Source: CAZLYF01 sp964586835
GTDB taxonomy: Bacteria > Bacillota > Clostridia > Christensenellales > Aristaeellaceae
Reading direction: 5' to 3'
DNA: 64,000 bases
Assembly: GCA_964586835.1 (NCBI GenBank)
Contig: CAZPIC010000003.1
Span: 45,214 to 109,213, forward strand
This document shows positions 8,028-16,191 of this stretch, one piece after another (the stretch's first letter is position 1; each line of letters begins with the position of its first letter). The notes beneath the pieces are model-generated. The model worked only from the letters and a program-made list of their open reading frames with translations. It ran no database searches and had not been told where the DNA came from. The position numbers were made by a program, and so were the translations under genes.

Positions 8028-9898
8028 ATGAAGACTCGGGTTCCGGCATGGCTTGCCCTCGGTCTCATCGCGATTGTCTCCGGGCTGTTGCTTTCGATGA
8101 CAAACGAAGTGACAAAAGGGGTCATCGAGCAGAGGGCTGTGGAGAGCGCGATCGAATCCCGCAAAAATGTGCTGAAGGATGCGGACGCCTTTGATCCCCT
8201 TGGGGAGGGAGAACAGGCTGAGGACCCGCTGTATGCGGGAAAAAGCGACGAAGCCGTGATCGGCTATGTGAGTTCTGTCACCGTGACCGGCTTTGGCGGA
8301 CCCATCGAGATTACGGCGGGAGTCGATCTGGAGGGGCTTGTCACAGGCATCAGCGTGGGGGGGGCTAGCTTTGCGGAAACCGCCGGGCTTGGCGCAAAGG
8401 CCAAGGACGAAGCCTTCCGGGAGCAGTTTGTGGGCAAACAGACGCCGCTTCAGGTCATCAAGGCGGGTGAGGAGCCGGGCCCGGCGACCATCGATGCGAT
8501 CACGGCTGCGACCATCACAACCCGCGCGGTGACCAGCGGTGTCAACAAGATCGCCTCCCGGGTCAACGCCTTCCTCCATCCTGAATTGGAGGAGGAGGCA
8601 CCGGCGGAGGGCATCACGTACACCGCTTCGGAACAGGGCTTTGCAGGGCCTGTAACGGTATACGTCACCATCAGAGAGGATGGCACCATCTCACGCCTGA
8701 AGGTGGGAGACGAGCAGTTTAAGGAAACTGCCGGGTTGGGGGAGTTGGCGCGTGAGGCAGGCTTTACCGATCAGTTCATCGGAAAGAGCCTGCCCCTTGC
8801 GATGGAGGACATTGACGCGCTATCGGGAGCGACCATCACGACGAAAGCGGTGCTGGCCGCGATCCATGCCGCCTATGAGACCGGGTCTGTCTTTGAGCAG
8901 GCAGCCACAACGCCGGAGGGTCTTGTCTATACTGCTGTAGAAAAGGGCTTTGTGGGCCCTGTCGCGGTGTCCGTCAGGGTGAAGGACGATGGCACGGTCA
9001 CGCAGCTTGAGATCGGCGACGACGACTTCGCGGAGACTGCAGGCCTTGGAGAACTGGCGCTCGAAAAAGAGTTCAGACAGCAGTTCATCGGAAAAACCCT
9101 GCCCATCGCGCTGGAGGACATAGACGGGATCTCGGGCGCGACTGTGACGACAAGGGCGGTCATCACAGCGGTGAACAGGGCCTACGCGGAAGGGAATGTG
9201 GAAGAAGGCGAAGACCCCATCGCGGTGGAAACGCCTGTTGAGGTACCGATAGAGATAACGGAAGTCCCCACAGAGACGACGCCTGTCCCTGTGCCGGTCT
9301 CCGGCGAGGCTGTGAGCACGGCCGTTGCGCAGGGCTTTGCGGGGCCGGTGGAAGTGCAGGTGTCCTTTGCGCAGGATGGGAGCATCCTGTGGCTGAAGGT
9401 GGGGGGCGAGGGCTTTGCGGAGACGCCTGGCCTTGGGGCGAAGGCCCTGGACGCGGAGTTCACGGAGCAGTTTGTCGGGAAGATGCCGCCGCTGAAGCCC
9501 GAGGACATCGATGGGATCTCAGGCGCGACGGTGACGACGGAGGCAGTGCTTCAGGCGCTCAATGAGGCGGGCGAAAGCCTCGCCCCGGCTTCTGAAGAAA
9601 GCATTGGCACGGCCGTTGCGCAGGGCTTTGCGGGGCCGGTGGAAGTGCAGGTGTCCTTTGCNNNNNNNNNNNNNNNNNNNNNNNNNNNNNNNNNNNNNNN
9701 NNNNNNNNNNNNNNNNNNNNNNNNNNNNNNNNNNNNNNNNNNNNNNNNNNNNNNNNNNNNNAGTTCACGGAGCAGTTTGTCGGGAAGATGCCGCCGCTGA
9801 AGCCCGAGGACATCGACGGGATCTCGGGCGCGACGGTGACGACGGAGGCGGTGCTTCAAGCGCTCAATGAGGCTGCTGTCCGCTTCTTTGACCGATAG
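8028..9898 (+). CDS. rnfG: RnfG-like protein with tandem FMN-binding domains (interrupted by an assembly gap)
   Basis: Extracytoplasmic electron carrier subunit of the Rnf ferredoxin:NAD+ oxidoreductase. An N-terminal membrane anchor (residues 7-24) is followed by at least five FMN_bind repeats of about 97-107 residues. Each carries an ApbE target motif; the predicted FMN-bearing threonines are T162 (DAITAAT), T269 (DALSGAT), T372 (DGISGAT), T501 (DGISGAT) and one in the last repeat at codon 9833 (DGISGAT). A Pro/Thr/Glu linker separates repeats 3 and 4. Ordinary RnfG has one such domain and about 180-210 residues. ATG 8028 has GGGAGG upstream. The reading frame changes across the 100-N gap (9662-9761), but the neighbouring repeat predicts 86 bases there, which restores the frame, so this is not a pseudogene. 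TAG ends it at 9898. Confidence 0.88.
8251..9898 (+). repeat. Tandem array of FMN-binding-domain repeats
   Basis: Five visible repeat units inside rnfG, starting near 8251, 8617, 8914, 9304 and 9595. Units 4 and 5 have a 291-bp period and are almost identical: 9606-9661 repeats 9315-9370, and 9762-9871 matches 9457-9566 with four differences, all synonymous. Units 1-3 are diverged. Confidence 0.9.
9662..9761. other. Assembly gap of exactly 100 N inside the near-identical repeats
   Basis: One hundred consecutive N, a typical placeholder of unknown length. The matching stretch in the previous repeat (9371-9456) is 86 bases, so the real gap is probably 86 bases plus a multiple of 291. Confidence 0.97.
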
Positions 9899-9932
9899 AA
9901 TTGGATTCCGCACGGAAAGGCAGGTGTGCGCG

Positions 9933-11258
9933 TTGAAAAGATACACATTCAAACGAGGGATCCATCCCCTTCGGGAGGTCCATGAAGGAAAACCGGCGAC
10001 CAGCACCAAGCCCATCCAGGACTTTGTGCCCGAGACCGTGTGCATTCCCATGGACATGCATTTGGGCCCCCCCAGCAAACCCCTTGTCAGAAAGGGGGAC
10101 ACAGTCCTCCTGGGACAGGTGATCGGGGAAGCGGTCGGCGCGCTGGGGCTCCCCGTGCACGCCAGCGTCAGCGGACTGGTGACGGATGTGTCTCAGCGCC
10201 AGATGCTGGGGGCCGGAAAAAGCCTCTGCGTTACCATCAAAAACGATCTCAAAGACACATGGGTAGAGATGGAAGGTCTCGGTGATGTTGAAACGGCCCC
10301 GGCTGACAAGATCATCCCTGCGGTGTTCAAGGCCGGGATTTGCGGATTAGGGGGCGCGTGTTTTCCGACGCATGTCAAAATGACCGTCCCCGAAGGGAAG
10401 AGCATCGACACAGTGATCCTCAACGGTGCGGAATGCGAGTGTTTTCTGACATCCGATCACAGGCTGATGCTGGAGACGCCCAGGCGTGTCGTGGATGGTC
10501 TTCGCGCGGTGATGCGGGCGATGGGAGTCCAGCGTGGCATCGTCGGCATCGAAGAGAACAAGCCCGACGCGATTGCATCCATTCGCGAAGCCGCGCAGGG
10601 TCGCGCAGGGGTCGAGGTCGCTGTCCTGAAGACGAAATACCCACAGGGCGGAGAAAAGCAGATCATTGAAGCGCTGCTCGGGCGCGAGGTCCCCTCCGGA
10701 GGGCTCCCGTCCGACGTGCATGCCATCGTGCTCAACGTCGGCACTGCAGCGGCCATCGCCGACGCGATCACAGAGGGAAAACCCCTGATCAGCCGTGTCA
10801 CCACAGTCACCGGCTGTGTGAAGGAACCCGCGAATCTGCTGATCAGGATTGGCACTTCCTTTCAGGATGCCATCGAGGCCTGTGGCGGCTTTTCCGAGGA
10901 ACCCGGAAAGGTCTTCGCAGGAGGCAACATGATGGGAACCTGCGCCCCGGACGTTACGGTTTCGATCACAAAGGCCAACAATGGCATTGTGGCCTTCAAT
11001 CGAAAGGACGCGGCGTTGCCGGATGAATCGCCTTGTATCCGCTGCTCCAGGTGTATTGAGGCCTGCCCGATCGGGCTGAATCCCTATCGTCTCAGAATGC
11101 TTTATGATCTGGGTAAGCTGGACGAGGCGCGCAAGGAGCATGTACTTGACTGTATTCTCTGCGCAGCCTGCTCCTATGTATGCCCCGCGCATCGCAGGCT
11201 GTGCGTAGCGTTTAAGAACACGAAGGATCTGATCGCAGCAAGGAGGAACAGTCCATGA
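9933..11258 (+). CDS. rnfC: Rnf complex subunit RnfC (NADH-binding, Fe-S)
   Basis: Peripheral NADH/NAD+-site subunit of the Rnf complex, 441 residues. The N-terminus KRYTFKRGIHP is the family hallmark. A Gly-rich flavin/NAD fold follows (GICGLGGACFPTHVK near 135, ILNGAECECFL near 160), then an SLBB-like region, and two 4Fe-4S motifs CIRCSRCIEACP (C368 onward) and CILCAACSYVCP (C407 onward). The start is TTG at 9933, chosen because homologues begin at this point and AGGCAGG lies upstream; the reading frame extends further 5' but would overlap the end of rnfG. It overlaps rnfD by 4 nt (ATGA). Confidence 0.96.
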   Translation: MKRYTFKRGIHPLREVHEGKPATSTKPIQDFVPETVCIPMDMHLGPPSKPLVRKGDTVLLGQVIGEAVGALGLPVHASVSGLVTDVSQRQMLGAGKSLCVTIKNDLKDTWVEMEGLGDVETAPADKIIPAVFKAGICGLGGACFPTHVKMTVPEGKSIDTVILNGAECECFLTSDHRLMLETPRRVVDGLRAVMRAMGVQRGIVGIEENKPDAIASIREAAQGRAGVEVAVLKTKYPQGGEKQIIEALLGREVPSGGLPSDVHAIVLNVGTAAAIADAITEGKPLISRVTTVTGCVKEPANLLIRIGTSFQDAIEACGGFSEEPGKVFAGGNMMGTCAPDVTVSITKANNGIVAFNRKDAALPDESPCIRCSRCIEACPIGLNPYRLRMLYDLGKLDEARKEHVLDCILCAACSYVCPAHRRLCVAFKNTKDLIAARRNSP

Positions 11259-12193
11259 ACCTGCGTGCGTCCGCCGGCCCACATTGTCTGACACAGGAAT
11301 CCACGCGCACGCTCATGCTTGACGTGCTCATCGCCCTGGCTCCGGCGACTGCAGCCGGGATTTATCTCTTTGGTCTGCGATCCGCCTGGGTTTTGCTTTT
11401 GTCCGTGGCGACCGCGGTCCTCAGTGAAGCGCTGTGGCAAAAGCTTAGAAAACGCCCCTTGCGGGTGGGCGACCTGTCCGCTGTGGTCACGGGGCTGCTT
11501 TTAGGGCTTAATCTCCCGCCTGGCGTGTCATGGTGGATCCCCGTGATCGGAAGCGCTGTAGCGATCATTCTGGCCAAGGAGCTGTTCGGGGGCATCGGTC
11601 ACAACTTCATGAATCCGGCGCTGTTTGCAAGGGCGCTGCTGATTGTATCCTGGCCAGCCAGAATGACCGTGTTCACGCAGCCCATCAGAACGCTGGGTGG
11701 CGCTGCGGTTTCGGGGGTTGATGCCGTTGCTTCCGCGACACCTCTCATGTCGCCGGGAAGCTTTAGCCTTCAGGACTTGCTGCTCGGCAATATCCCCGGA
11801 TCCATCGGTGAGGTCTGCAAGATCGCCATCCTTGTGGGTCTCCTCTACCTGTTGATCATGCGAACGATCACCTGGCATGTGCCCCTGGTCTTCCTTGCTT
11901 CCACAGCGCTGCTTACCTGGCTGACCGGCAGCGATCCTCTGACCGCCCTCCTCAGCGGCGGCGTCCTCTTTGGCGCAGTGTTCATGGCGACGGACTATAC
12001 AACAAGTCCCATGTATCCGGTGGGAAGCTGTCTGTATGCCCTGCTCTGCGGCCTGATCGTTGTTGTCATCAGACAGTATGGCAGTTACCCTGAAGGCGTT
12101 ACATTTGCAATCCTGTTTATGAATTGCGTCACACCGCTGATCGACAGGTTCTCATCCAGAAGAGTATACGGGACGGTGAAGAAGCATGTCTGA
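11255..12193 (+). CDS. rnfD: Rnf complex membrane subunit RnfD (covalent FMN)
   Basis: Polytopic membrane subunit, 312 residues with about 8-10 hydrophobic segments. NqrB/RnfD signatures are GLLLGLNLPPGVSWWIP, AKELFGGIGHNFMNPALFARA and FMATDYTTSPM. The flavinylation motif reads DAVASATPL with T162 as predicted FMN attachment residue; family consensus is SGAT or TSAT-like, so it is slightly variant but retains the threonine. Starts four bases before the end of rnfC and overlaps rnfE by 8 bp. In this operon rnfG does not follow rnfD as it does in the common C-D-G-E-A-B order. Confidence 0.96.
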   Translation: MNLRASAGPHCLTQESTRTLMLDVLIALAPATAAGIYLFGLRSAWVLLLSVATAVLSEALWQKLRKRPLRVGDLSAVVTGLLLGLNLPPGVSWWIPVIGSAVAIILAKELFGGIGHNFMNPALFARALLIVSWPARMTVFTQPIRTLGGAAVSGVDAVASATPLMSPGSFSLQDLLLGNIPGSIGEVCKIAILVGLLYLLIMRTITWHVPLVFLASTALLTWLTGSDPLTALLSGGVLFGAVFMATDYTTSPMYPVGSCLYALLCGLIVVVIRQYGSYPEGVTFAILFMNCVTPLIDRFSSRRVYGTVKKHV

Positions 12194-12830
12194 AAAGCAA
12201 AGCGTACGGGCTGTTTTCCTAAACGGCGTACTGACGGAGAATCCCATCTTCCGCCTGGTGCTGGGCCTTTGTCCTGCGATTGCCGTAACAACAAACGCGA
12301 CCAGCGGGCTTGGCATGGGACTGGCGGCCACTTTCGTGCTGCTGGGGTCGAATATCGTTGTTTCACTGCTTAGGAACTTCATTCCAAACAAGGTACGCAT
12401 CCCGGCCTTTGTGGCTGTGATCTGCACCTTCGTTACGATGGCGCAGCTGCTGCTGCAGGCCTTTGTTCCTTCCCTGTTTGACGCGCTGGGGATTTTCCTG
12501 CCCCTGATCGTCGTCAACTGCATCATTATCGCCAGGGCAGAGGCCTTTGCCTGCAAGAACACCGTGCTTTCCTCCGCGACAGACGGCTTGGGAGTGGGGC
12601 TTGGCTTCATTTTGGCCATGGTGTTGATTGGGGCTGTTCGCGAACTCCTTGGCAACGGGACCGTGTTTGGCGTTCAGGTACTGTGGCAGAGCTTCGAACC
12701 GGTTCTGCTGTTGATCCTCGCTCCGGGAGGGTTTATCACGCTGGGGCTTTTGCTTGGGATCATCAACGCCATTGCTGACAAGCGCCAAAGCAGGAAGGTG
12801 AAGAGGGAGGGCATCGCGAATGAAGCTTGA
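12186..12830 (+). CDS. rnfE: Rnf complex membrane subunit RnfE
   Basis: 214-residue integral membrane protein of the RnfA/RnfE/NqrD/NqrE family. It begins with the RnfE hallmark FLNGVLTENPIFRLVLGLCP and has about six membrane segments, with PLIVVNCIIIARAEAFA near 115 and the polar loop GAVRELLGNG near 155. RnfE and RnfA form the membrane core around an Fe-S cluster bound by conserved cysteines (C29 and C120 here are candidates). It overlaps rnfD by 8 bp and rnfA by 11 bp, so the subunits are translationally coupled. Confidence 0.96.
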   Translation: MSEKQSVRAVFLNGVLTENPIFRLVLGLCPAIAVTTNATSGLGMGLAATFVLLGSNIVVSLLRNFIPNKVRIPAFVAVICTFVTMAQLLLQAFVPSLFDALGIFLPLIVVNCIIIARAEAFACKNTVLSSATDGLGVGLGFILAMVLIGAVRELLGNGTVFGVQVLWQSFEPVLLLILAPGGFITLGLLLGIINAIADKRQSRKVKREGIANEA

Positions 12831-13410
12831 CGACATCGGCATTTTCCTGTTTTTTATCAGCTGTGCCTTCAGTAACAACTTCATCTTCTCCCGCTTCCTG
12901 GGGAACTGCCCTTATATTGGCGTATCAGGGAAGCTGGAGACAGCGACGGGCATGGGCATCGCAGTCACGTTTGTGATGGGGATCTCCTCCTTGTTCACCT
13001 ATCTTGTCTACCATTACCTGCTGATTCCCCTGGGGCTGGTGTATCTGAGCACGATTGCCTTCATCCTCGTGATCGCCGCAATCGTTCAGTTCGTGGAGAT
13101 GTTCCTGAAGAAAGCACTCCCAACGCTTTATAGCGCCCTGGGGATCTATCTGCCGCTCATCACCACCAACTGCGCGGTGCTTGGCGTGACGGTTGTGAAT
13201 ATCAACAGCGAGTATAACCTGCTTGAATCCGTGCTCAGCGGCGTGTTTGGGGCACTGGGCTTTTTGCTTGCGATCGTCTTGATGGCGGGCATTCGCGAGA
13301 GGCTGGAGGCCTCCGACATCCCCAAGAGTTTCAAGGGCTTTCCGATTTCTATCTTTATCGCTGGAATGATGTCTCTGGCGTTCCTCGGCTTTTCGGGCCT
13401 GGTTAAGTAG
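12820..13410 (+). CDS. rnfA: Rnf complex membrane subunit RnfA
   Basis: 196-residue membrane protein paired with RnfE. Family signatures are NNFIFSRFLGNCPYIGVS near 20-37 and YLPLITTNCAVLGVTVV near 107-123; the cysteines in these two stretches are the expected ligands of the intramembrane Fe-S cluster. About six hydrophobic helices. ATG 12820 lies inside the 3' end of rnfE behind GGGAGG. rnfB starts 12 bp downstream. Confidence 0.97.
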   Translation: MKLDDIGIFLFFISCAFSNNFIFSRFLGNCPYIGVSGKLETATGMGIAVTFVMGISSLFTYLVYHYLLIPLGLVYLSTIAFILVIAAIVQFVEMFLKKALPTLYSALGIYLPLITTNCAVLGVTVVNINSEYNLLESVLSGVFGALGFLLAIVLMAGIRERLEASDIPKSFKGFPISIFIAGMMSLAFLGFSGLVK

Positions 13411-13422
13411 GGAGGGTGTGGC

Positions 13423-14229
13423 ATGGACGCGACAGCCATTGCGTATGCGGCGGCCGTATTGGGAGGTCTCGGGATCCTCTTTGGGGTCTTTCTGTCCTTC
13501 GCCGATAAAAAGTTTGCGGTGACCGTAGACCCGCGCATTGAAAAAATCACGGAGAACCTTGCGCGCGCGAACTGCGGAGCCTGCGGCTACCCAGGCTGTG
13601 ACCAGTTTGCCATGGCGGTTCTCAAGGGAGAGGCACCCGTGGGCGGATGCACGCCGGGCGGGGCGAAAACAGCGGCAGCACTTGCACAGATCATGGGTGT
13701 CGAGGGCAAACAGGAGGAGGAACCGCAGGTCGCACGCCTGCTGTGCCAGGGTGAATTTGGTGTTTCACACCTGAGATATGAATATGATGGCCTTGAGAGC
13801 TGCCGCGCGGCAGTCAACCTGTCGGGGGGACCGAGGAAGTGCAATTATGCCTGTGTCGGGCTGGGCGACTGTGTCAGGGTTTGTAAGTTTGATGCCATGA
13901 AGATCGTCAATGGGCTGGTGGTGATCGATGAAGACAAGTGCACGGCCTGCGGGATGTGCGTTACGGAGTGCCCGCGTGACGCGATTGAGTTGCTGCCCAG
14001 GAGCGCGACGGTCACCGTGCGCTGCAGGAACCTGGATACGGCGAAAGAAGCGATGCAAAGCTGCACCATGGCCTGCATAGGCTGCCGGAGATGCGAAAAA
14101 GCCTGTCGCTTCGATGCGATCCACGTTGTGAATAACTGCGCAAAGATCGACACGGACAAGTGCACGCGCTGCGGAGAATGTGTCCCTGTTTGTCCCACGA
14201 AGTGCATCACGCTGCTTGAAGAACCATGA
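13423..14229 (+). CDS. rnfB: Rnf complex ferredoxin-like subunit RnfB
   Basis: Membrane-anchored multi-cluster Fe-S protein, 268 residues, that accepts electrons from reduced ferredoxin. An N-terminal helix (residues 6-25) is followed by the RnfB Fe-S domain CGACGYPGCDQF with a fourth Cys in VGGC, then four ferredoxin-type cysteine clusters: CNYACVGLGDCVRVC, CTACGMCVTECP, CIGCRRCEKACR and CTRCGECVPVCP. This fits clostridial RnfB. It is the last gene of the operon; a GC-rich hairpin follows 22 bp after the stop. Confidence 0.97.
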   Translation: MDATAIAYAAAVLGGLGILFGVFLSFADKKFAVTVDPRIEKITENLARANCGACGYPGCDQFAMAVLKGEAPVGGCTPGGAKTAAALAQIMGVEGKQEEEPQVARLLCQGEFGVSHLRYEYDGLESCRAAVNLSGGPRKCNYACVGLGDCVRVCKFDAMKIVNGLVVIDEDKCTACGMCVTECPRDAIELLPRSATVTVRCRNLDTAKEAMQSCTMACIGCRRCEKACRFDAIHVVNNCAKIDTDKCTRCGECVPVCPTKCITLLEEP

Positions 14230-14250
14230 GTCCGGCAGCTGCGGAGCCAG

Positions 14251-14284
14251 GGCGCTCGCTTGATGGCGGGCGCCTTCGCTTTGC
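14251..14284 (+). terminator. Putative terminator of the rnf operon
   Basis: GGCGCTCG (14251-14258) pairs with CGGGCGCC (14267-14274) around an 8-nt loop, followed by ttcgctttgctt, a weak T-rich tail. Confidence 0.6.
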
Positions 14285-14313
14285 TTGTGTCGCTGTCCGG
14301 AGCTCTTTATGTT
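14285..14313 (+). promoter_or_regulatory. Candidate promoter of the LCP-family gene
   Basis: TTGTGT (14285-14290), 17-bp spacer, TATGTT (14308-14313), directly after the rnf terminator and 65 bp before the next start codon. Confidence 0.5.
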
Positions 14314-14378
14314 ATCATCATGCTGCCTTTCAAGAATGTGAGGCGACGCTGCGCGCCTGAGGAGGCGACCCTTATCCT

Positions 14379-15353
14379 ATGCGAAAAGCCCATGCCGCGC
14401 TTCTTCTCGTTTTGGTTCTGGTCGTTCTCTTTCTGCCCACGCGGGCCGAAGAGAGATTGACGGACGCCGAGCTGACTGAGCTTCTGTTTGAGCTTACACT
14501 GGAAGACGAGGCACAGGCAGGATTTTTGGTTCTACCTGAAGACTATACGCCCCCGGTCACCGGCCTTGAAGGGACGTTCAACCTTTTGATCATTGGGGTC
14601 GATACCGACCGTGCGGATCTTTCGGGCAGGAGTGATACGATGGTGCTTGCCTGCCTCGATGCGAGAAATGCGCGCCTGAGCCTGATTTCCTTTATGCGTG
14701 ATCTGTACGTCACCATCCCCGGCAAGGGACACAACAAGCTTAATGCGGCCTATGCTTATGGGGGAGCCAAGCTGCTCAAGCGGACGCTTGAAACGGTCTT
14801 TGAGGTCAGGGTAGACGGCTATGTCGCTGTCAATTTTTCCGGCATGATTGACCTTGTCGATGCGCTGGGAGGGGTGGAGCTCACCATCGCGGATAACGAA
14901 TTGAAACCCCTCAACGGCATTCTTGAATACTACAACTACCTCAAAGGGCGACCCTCGAAGGAGGGCAGGCTTGCTTCCGCTGGCACGCAGCTACTGACGG
15001 GGCTGCAGACCATGTCCTACGCGCGCATCCGCAAGGTCGGCAGCGATTTTGAGCGCGTGAAGAGGCAGCAGCGTGTGCTCACGCTGCTGTTTGAAAAACT
15101 GACCGCCATGGGAAGCGACAAGGTGGGAGACTTTGTGCTGCGCTACCTGGACAGCGTCGGGACGGACATCCCTCTCTCCAAGGCGATCAGCCTGATGGTG
15201 GAAACGCTTGCCCTGCCGCCGCTGCGCATCGACACGTTGAGCATCCCGGTGAAGGGGGCCTACTCGTCCAGAATGATCAGAGGTACCTATTTCATCGTTC
15301 CCAACCTGAAGAAAAACGTGTCCGCGATCCATGATCTTCTGGCCGTGCGGTGA
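14379..15353 (+). CDS. LytR-CpsA-Psr (LCP) family cell-wall glycopolymer ligase
   Basis: Enzyme of 324 residues that transfers undecaprenyl-linked glycopolymers to peptidoglycan outside the membrane. A single N-terminal hydrophobic segment (residues 7-20) anchors or exports it. LCP signatures: FNLLIIGVDTDRADLSGRSD near 67, SFMRDLYVTIPGKGHNKLN with catalytic/phosphate-binding Arg and Asn near 106-122, DGYVAVNFSGMIDLVDALGG near 147 and YARIRKVGSDFERVKRQQ near 212. It lacks the longer N-terminal helical region of many LCPs. ATG 14379 has GGAGG 13 nt upstream, a rather long spacing. Monocistronic by promoter positions. Confidence 0.93.
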   Translation: MRKAHAALLLVLVLVVLFLPTRAEERLTDAELTELLFELTLEDEAQAGFLVLPEDYTPPVTGLEGTFNLLIIGVDTDRADLSGRSDTMVLACLDARNARLSLISFMRDLYVTIPGKGHNKLNAAYAYGGAKLLKRTLETVFEVRVDGYVAVNFSGMIDLVDALGGVELTIADNELKPLNGILEYYNYLKGRPSKEGRLASAGTQLLTGLQTMSYARIRKVGSDFERVKRQQRVLTLLFEKLTAMGSDKVGDFVLRYLDSVGTDIPLSKAISLMVETLALPPLRIDTLSIPVKGAYSSRMIRGTYFIVPNLKKNVSAIHDLLAVR

Positions 15354-15371
15354 GGCCACAAGGCTACGCGG

Positions 15372-15400
15372 TTGATCCTTGTGTGTAAACACGTTAAAAT
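15372..15400 (+). promoter_or_regulatory. Promoter of the frr-uppS-cdsA-dxr-rseP-ispG-polC operon
   Basis: TTGATC (15372-15377), 17-bp spacer, TAAAAT (15395-15400), in the 77-bp gap before frr. Confidence 0.7.
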
Positions 15401-15430
15401 GCGGCTTGAAGTAATCGGGAGGTCAATGCT

Positions 15431-15988
15431 ATGTATCAGGACATCATCGAGCAGGCACAAGAAAAGATGGGAAAAACCAAGGAAGTATATCGAAAGGATA
15501 TGCAATCCCTGCGGGCGGGACGAGCCAATCCACAGCTGCTGGACAGGATCCTCGTGGATTACTACGGAACCCAGACCCCGCTGAACCAACTGGGGAACAT
15601 CTCTGCGCCAGAGCCCCGGACGCTGACCATTGCGCTGTGGGATCCCAAGGCCATTCCGCTGGTCGAAAAAGCGATTCACAAAAGCGACCTTGGGCTCAAC
15701 CCGGCCAATGACGGCAAGATCATCAGGCTTGTCATCCCTGAACTGAACGAGGAGAGAAGAAGAGAACTCAATCGCCTTGTTCGCAAGGCCGCAGAGGAAT
15801 CCAAGGTTGCGCTGAGGTCGATCCGCAGGGATGCGATGGACCAGCTCAAGAAGCAAAAAAAAGACTCTGTGATCACGGAAGATGATCAGCGCAAGGCTGA
15901 GGACGAGCTACAGAAGGTCACAGACGCTGCCGTGAAGGACATTGACAAAATGGCGGATGACAAAGAAAAAGAGATCATGGAAGTGTGA
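15431..15988 (+). CDS. frr: Ribosome recycling factor
   Basis: Cytoplasmic factor that with EF-G splits post-termination ribosomes. At 185 residues it has the usual length. Signatures: RKDMQSLRAGRANPQLLDRI near 23-42, GTQTPLNQLGNISAPEPRTL near 50-70, and KIIRLVIPELNEERRREL near 96. GGGAGG (15417-15422) supports ATG 15431. The end overlaps the following small gene by four bases (GTGA). Confidence 0.98.
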   Translation: MYQDIIEQAQEKMGKTKEVYRKDMQSLRAGRANPQLLDRILVDYYGTQTPLNQLGNISAPEPRTLTIALWDPKAIPLVEKAIHKSDLGLNPANDGKIIRLVIPELNEERRRELNRLVRKAAEESKVALRSIRRDAMDQLKKQKKDSVITEDDQRKAEDELQKVTDAAVKDIDKMADDKEKEIMEV

Positions 15989-16191
15989 GTGCCGATGCCG
16001 TCATAGGCCGCCCCCTTCAGCAAGCCCTCGACATCCTCAGACTGGAGGGCTTTCAGCCTGTCATCGTCTACACCCGCGCCCCTGCCGCCCGGGATACGCA
16101 GAGAAGAACCCCCAGGGTTGTTGCTGTGAGAGAAGATACGCTTGTGGTTGCCTTTTTTGCAGATGGCGCCCCCAAGCCTGAAAGGGAATGA
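15985..16191 (+). CDS. Small solo PASTA-like protein in the frr-uppS junction
   Basis: 68 residues. The GTG start overlaps the frr stop (GTGA) and the end overlaps uppS by 29 nt, so a real, coupled gene is plausible. The sequence DAVIGRPLQQALDILRLEGF resembles the first half of a PASTA domain (v-G-x-x-x-x-A-x-x-x-L-x-x-x-G-f) and the end VVAVREDTLVVAFF resembles its final strands. PASTA domains normally occur in repeats outside the membrane on Ser/Thr kinases and PBPs; here there is no signal or membrane segment, so it would be cytoplasmic. Function unknown; it may instead be a different small alpha/beta fold. Confidence 0.6.
   Translation: MSADAVIGRPLQQALDILRLEGFQPVIVYTRAPAARDTQRRTPRVVAVREDTLVVAFFADGAPKPERE

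Noticed and set aside
8028..9800. Apparent frameshift or pseudogene in rnfG
   Set aside because: The frame change equals the difference between the 100-N placeholder and the 86 bases expected from the neighbouring repeat; no real lesion is visible.
14260..14460. 66-residue plus-strand frame before the LCP gene
   Set aside because: It spans the predicted rnf terminator and the LCP promoter and overlaps the LCP start in another frame; no conserved features.
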